Shown piece by piece: positions 61,199 through 64,000 of a stretch of 64,000 nucleotides of DNA (its first letter is position 1; every line of letters begins with the position of its first letter). The stretch comes from Clostridia bacterium (lineage in GTDB: Bacteria; Bacillota; Clostridia; Christensenellales; Borkfalkiaceae): NCBI GenBank assembly GCA_017407325.1, contig JAFQWV010000028.1, positions 1 through 64,000 of the forward strand, read 5' to 3'. A model generated the notes under the pieces. The model saw nothing but the letters and a program-made list of their open reading frames with translations, ran no database searches and was not told the origin of the DNA. A program made the translations under genes and the position numbers.

Positions 61199-62083
61199 CT
61201 AAATTCTATCTTTTCCCCAAAAGAACAATGCAACCGTTCCCGGACCTGTGTGACAGCCGATAGTCGTTCCGATACTAGTTATCGAAACACCGCCTTTAAT
61301 ATTAGGAAATCTGTCTTCGACTAGCGCTTTAACTTCAAGCGCATCTTGTTCTGCTTCTGAATGAGTTATAAAACACTTATCACTATAATCTAACCCATTT
61401 TCCGCGTGAAGATCCATTTTGTCAACGATAGCCTTAATTACGTTTTTCTTACCACGCACTTTGTGTCTTGGGATAAGCTTACCGTTTAAGTCAACGTTTA
61501 AAAGCGGACAAATTTTAAGTAGCGTTCCCATAAAACCGCTTACTTTAGAAACTCTGCCCCCACGAACGAAATACGTTAAATCGGTCGTAAAAAACCACAA
61601 ATGAAGATTTGTTTTATTCTTTTCAGCCCAGTCACGAACTTCTAAGATTGACTTTCCTTCGTCTCTCAAATCACAAAGCTTATCAACGAGTAGCCCGTAT
61701 CCACCACTTGCTGCGAGCGAGTCAACGACGTAAACCATTTCCTTGCCACATTTTTCGTTTATCTCTTTTGCGGCAATAACCGCCGAGTTATAAGTTCCTG
61801 ATAAACCGCTTGATAAGGTTATATGAAGAATTTGTTTACCACTAGTTAATAACCCGTTAAAATAATCAATATAATCGGTTACGTTATTTTGAGTAGTTTT
61901 AGTGTCTGCACCGTCGCGCATTGCCTGATAAAATTCCCCGTAAGAAATGCTTTTCCCAAAGTCGTCTGAAAATTCTTTTCCACCTATCATAAATTTAAAA
62001 GGAAGATAAACGACTTTTCTTTTTGTCAAGTACTCGCTCGTAAGATCTACCGGCGAGCAACAACTTAAAATAAAATCACACAT
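61199..62083 (-). CDS. DegV family fatty-acid-binding protein
   Basis: 294 aa from the ATG at 62083 (MCDFILSCCSPVDLTSEYL), matching the family's length; the frame is open 57 nt further. Typical HITLSSGLSGTYNSAVIAAKEI and VRGGRVSKVSGFMGTLLKI segments. DegV/FakB proteins carry acyl groups for fatty acid kinase. No FakA nearby. The N-terminal SxxD motif is CCSPVDL rather than the usual TDSxxDL. Confidence 0.88.
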   Translation of the reverse strand: MCDFILSCCSPVDLTSEYLTKRKVVYLPFKFMIGGKEFSDDFGKSISYGEFYQAMRDGADTKTTQNNVTDYIDYFNGLLTSGKQILHITLSSGLSGTYNSAVIAAKEINEKCGKEMVYVVDSLAASGGYGLLVDKLCDLRDEGKSILEVRDWAEKNKTNLHLWFFTTDLTYFVRGGRVSKVSGFMGTLLKICPLLNVDLNGKLIPRHKVRGKKNVIKAIVDKMDLHAENGLDYSDKCFITHSEAEQDALEVKALVEDRFPNIKGGVSITSIGTTIGCHTGPGTVALFFWGKDRI

Positions 62084-62266
62084 AAAATTAAACCTGCCTT
62101 TTCGCTTTTTCTTTGTCTTAATTTTATACACTTTTTCCAAAAATTAGCAAGCGAAACAAAAATTTTTTGTTCTACTCTTTAAAAATTCAGTTCGCTTTTA
62201 AAGCGAAATGCCGTTTTATCGCGTTATTTGATTGCATTCTTTATTTTTTTGTGCTATTATCGTTTT

Positions 62267-62899
62267 ATGGACGAAAGAGATATTATTGCGAAAAACATAA
62301 TATTTTATCGAAAAAAACTAAACTTATCTCAGCTAGAATTAAGCGAAAAATTACAATACTCTAACAAAAACATCTCTAAATGGGAAAAAGGAGAAACCAC
62401 GCCGAGTATTTTTACGCTTAAACGGCTTGCAGAAATTTTTGGTATAACGCTTGACGAGCTTGTTTCCACCCCTGCCGAAAATAGAGAAGAAATAGCTGAA
62501 CCCGTTAAAAAGAAAAAAGAAAAAACTAAACTGTCTACTAAAATTCTTTATCTTTTAATGGCAAACGCTATACTTTTAGTTCTTTCCTTTATCGCAATTT
62601 GGGTGTTGCGTTTGTTAGGCGTGCAAAGGTTTAATAAATGGCTAATTCTTTTGTACATTTTACCGCTTTCTGCACTAAGCGTTTTTATCTTTATTGCATG
62701 CGTTAAAAAACGCGCGGATATTATATCTTTGTCAATAGCAGGTTGGCTTACCGCGCTTTGCGTTTTTCTGTCGTTAAAATCAATAAGTGGAATAGGTTAT
62801 ATCTTTATTCTTATGGCAGGAATACAAATATTAATGCTTTTGATACTTCTTATAATTAACGCTTACGTTAAAAGCAGAGGAAAAAGAAAAAGCGAATAG
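62267..62899 (+). CDS. XRE regulator with C-terminal membrane domain
   Basis: 210 aa from the ATG at 62267 (MDERDIIAKNIIFYRKKLN). A Cro/CI helix-turn-helix (about 5-62, LSQLELSEKLQYSNKNISKWEKGE), a short charged linker (KKKKEKTKLST) and four membrane helices (about 95-205). Membrane-bound XRE proteins of this plan occur in Clostridia; they may sense membrane signals. No obvious target gene. Confidence 0.82.
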   Translation: MDERDIIAKNIIFYRKKLNLSQLELSEKLQYSNKNISKWEKGETTPSIFTLKRLAEIFGITLDELVSTPAENREEIAEPVKKKKEKTKLSTKILYLLMANAILLVLSFIAIWVLRLLGVQRFNKWLILLYILPLSALSVFIFIACVKKRADIISLSIAGWLTALCVFLSLKSISGIGYIFILMAGIQILMLLILLIINAYVKSRGKRKSE

Positions 62900-62912
62900 C
62901 TATTTAGCTTCG

Positions 62913-62990
62913 CTGGATACGTCGCTTACGCAACTCGATAGCAAGTTTTCAACTTGCATAAAGGTCGCGAACGGCAACCGAAATAATAAT
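62913..62990. repeat. Modular short-palindrome array N
   Basis: GCAAGTT/AACTTGC and ACGTCGC/GCG-type units with CAACTCGATA linker; ends GGTCGCGAACGGCAACCGAA, ATAATAAT. Confidence 0.6.
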
Positions 62991-63014
62991 TTTAAATTTT
63001 CTCATATAAAAAGC

Positions 63015-63040
63015 AAAAATCGCGCTATAGCGCGATTTTT
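63015..63040. terminator. Intrinsic terminator
   Basis: AAAAATCGCGC pairs with GCGCGATTTTT around TATA. Confidence 0.8.
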
Positions 63041-63113
63041 TATGTTTTACGTAGTAACAATTCAATCTTCCACTCAAGCATAGACAAATTTTTCAAGCGT
63101 CAAAAAATTCTTC

Positions 63114-63142
63114 TTGACAAACGGCTAAAATTATGATATATT
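63114..63142 (+). promoter_or_regulatory. Promoter of the ATPase gene
   Basis: TTGACA (63114-63119), 17 nt, TATATT (63137-63142), 41 nt upstream of the start codon. Confidence 0.75.
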
Positions 63143-63182
63143 AAAGTCAACTTATAAAATATCATAAATTCAGGAGGCAAAA

Positions 63183-64000
63183 ATGTATATTCATAGGCAC
63201 TTGGAAAACAAGTTTTTAAAAATGAGCAGTTTTTTCAAGGCTGTACTGGTTACAGGAGCAAGACAAGTTGGAAAAACAACTATGCTTAAACATTTAGCTA
63301 ACGGAACACGTACCTACGTTAGTCTTGACGATATTGATACTCGCACTCTTGCCAGAGAAGACCCGAAACTTTTCTTTATGCGCTATAAACCACCTATTAT
63401 CATTGACGAGGTTCAAAAAGCGCCTGAACTTTTTCCATATATAAAGATTATGTGTGACGAATCCTCCGAAAAAGGATTATTTTGGTTAACAGGCTCGGAA
63501 CAGTATCAAATGATGGAAAACATAACCGAATCCCTTGCTGGTAGAATTGGCATAATGACGTTATATCCTCTTTCTTACAACGAATTAAACGGCGTTAAAT
63601 ACGATATTCCGATTGATTTTTCGCTTGATAACCTTTTAGAAAGGGAAAAAGTAGCAAAGCCGTTTGATATGGATACGGTATTTAGTTATATTTGGAAAGG
63701 TGGTATGCCTGACGTTCAATCTGCTGACGTGGAAGTAAGAGATATTTTCTTTTCTTCCTATATTGACACTTACCTTATGCGCGACGTTAGACAAGCAGCA
63801 GGGATTACGGACGAAACGAAATTTAAAAAGTTTTTAACCGCCTGCGCTTCAAACGTATCTGAACAACTTAATCTAAACAATATCGCTGCTATTACGGAAA
63901 TATCGCACCCTACGGCAAAAAACTGGTTGTCCGTACTTGAAAGATTGCACGTTGTTTTTCTTTTGCAACCCTACGCCAACAACAAATTCAAGCGTTTAGC
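63183..64000 (+). CDS. AAA_14/DUF4143 ATPase (runs off the right edge)
   Basis: The first 272 codons are visible. Walker A GARQVGKTTM (about 26-35), Walker B PPIIIDEVQKAPELF (about 69-83), sensor LTGSEQYQMM and the start of the DUF4143 region (YIDTYLMRDVRQAAGI, FLTACASNVSEQLNLNNIA). Members are widespread ATPases of unclear function, often mobile and linked to toxin-antitoxin or defence. AGGAGG ribosome site and a strong promoter are present. Confidence 0.88.
   Translation, partial: MYIHRHLENKFLKMSSFFKAVLVTGARQVGKTTMLKHLANGTRTYVSLDDIDTRTLAREDPKLFFMRYKPPIIIDEVQKAPELFPYIKIMCDESSEKGLFWLTGSEQYQMMENITESLAGRIGIMTLYPLSYNELNGVKYDIPIDFSLDNLLEREKVAKPFDMDTVFSYIWKGGMPDVQSADVEVRDIFFSSYIDTYLMRDVRQAAGITDETKFKKFLTACASNVSEQLNLNNIAAITEISHPTAKNWLSVLERLHVVFLLQPYANNKFKRL

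Overview
The window looks like a chromosome segment from a low-GC, spore-forming, Gram-positive anaerobe, most likely an uncultured gut member of Clostridia (Bacillota). The evidence is a sporulation and germination block (Spo0A, SpoIIR, SipL-like, SleB, YpeB, Veg), Firmicutes-style ribosomal operons with zinc-type L33 and S18, an L10 leader, and many Ser-rich lipoproteins. No genus can be named from the sequence. No tRNA, rRNA or CRISPR array was recognised.

Layout. 1-5.6 kb: start of a membrane protein gene, an SPFH protein behind an attenuator-like leader, and two ECF sigma/anti-sigma pairs. Three copies of one promoter signature define a small sigma regulon. 5.6-12.7 kb: ABC exporter, collagen-like surface protein, UPF0210 and ACT proteins, two membrane proteins, aquaporin. 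12.9-20.3 kb: ypeB, sleB, spoIIR, ispE, sipL-like, veg, a zinc-ribbon protein and a Spo0A whose receiver lacks the phosphoacceptor Asp. 21-22.5 kb: a SLOG/XRE gene pair between direct repeats. 22.5-35.8 kb: rplL, rplJ, then rplA, rplK, nusG, secE and rpmG, split by a ~9.7 kb integrated element.

That element (23696-33441) is an inovirus-like (filamentous ssDNA phage) prophage. It encodes an HUH replication initiator, a Zot-type ATPase, a 50-aa coat-like protein followed by a terminator, a large exported and C-terminally anchored adsorption-like protein, a candidate ssDNA-binding protein and a DDE (rve) recombinase. It is bounded by identical 28-bp direct repeats that coincide with the 3' end of rplA. 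Just inside each repeat is an inverted GTGATTG motif at the same distance. rplJL keeps its own perfect-spacing promoter 3 bp outside the left repeat.

35.9-43 kb: lipoproteins, an acidic-repeat protein, a transcarbamylase-fold protein lacking catalytic motifs, cysK and a large lipoprotein. 43.4-47 kb and 56.4-57.6 kb: a papain-like-fold protein and three promoterless RHS C-terminal toxin/immunity cassettes, each ending in the same terminator. 47.8-48.8 kb: rpsR-ssb-rpsF. 49.4-54.6 kb: a 1749-aa repeat protein. Then a lipid kinase, a Na/Pi cotransporter, DegV, XRE regulators and an ATPase running off the right edge.

Spaces between genes are unusually structured. (i) A ~123-nt cloverleaf repeat with compensatory base changes sits at the 3' ends of four minus-strand genes. 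(ii) Long arrays of short unrelated palindromes are joined by fixed 7-9 nt linkers. (iii) A 126-bp inverted-end repeat occurs three times. (iv) A CTCATCC repeat truncates RHS cassettes. The first two are the strongest candidates for undescribed biology apart from the prophage.
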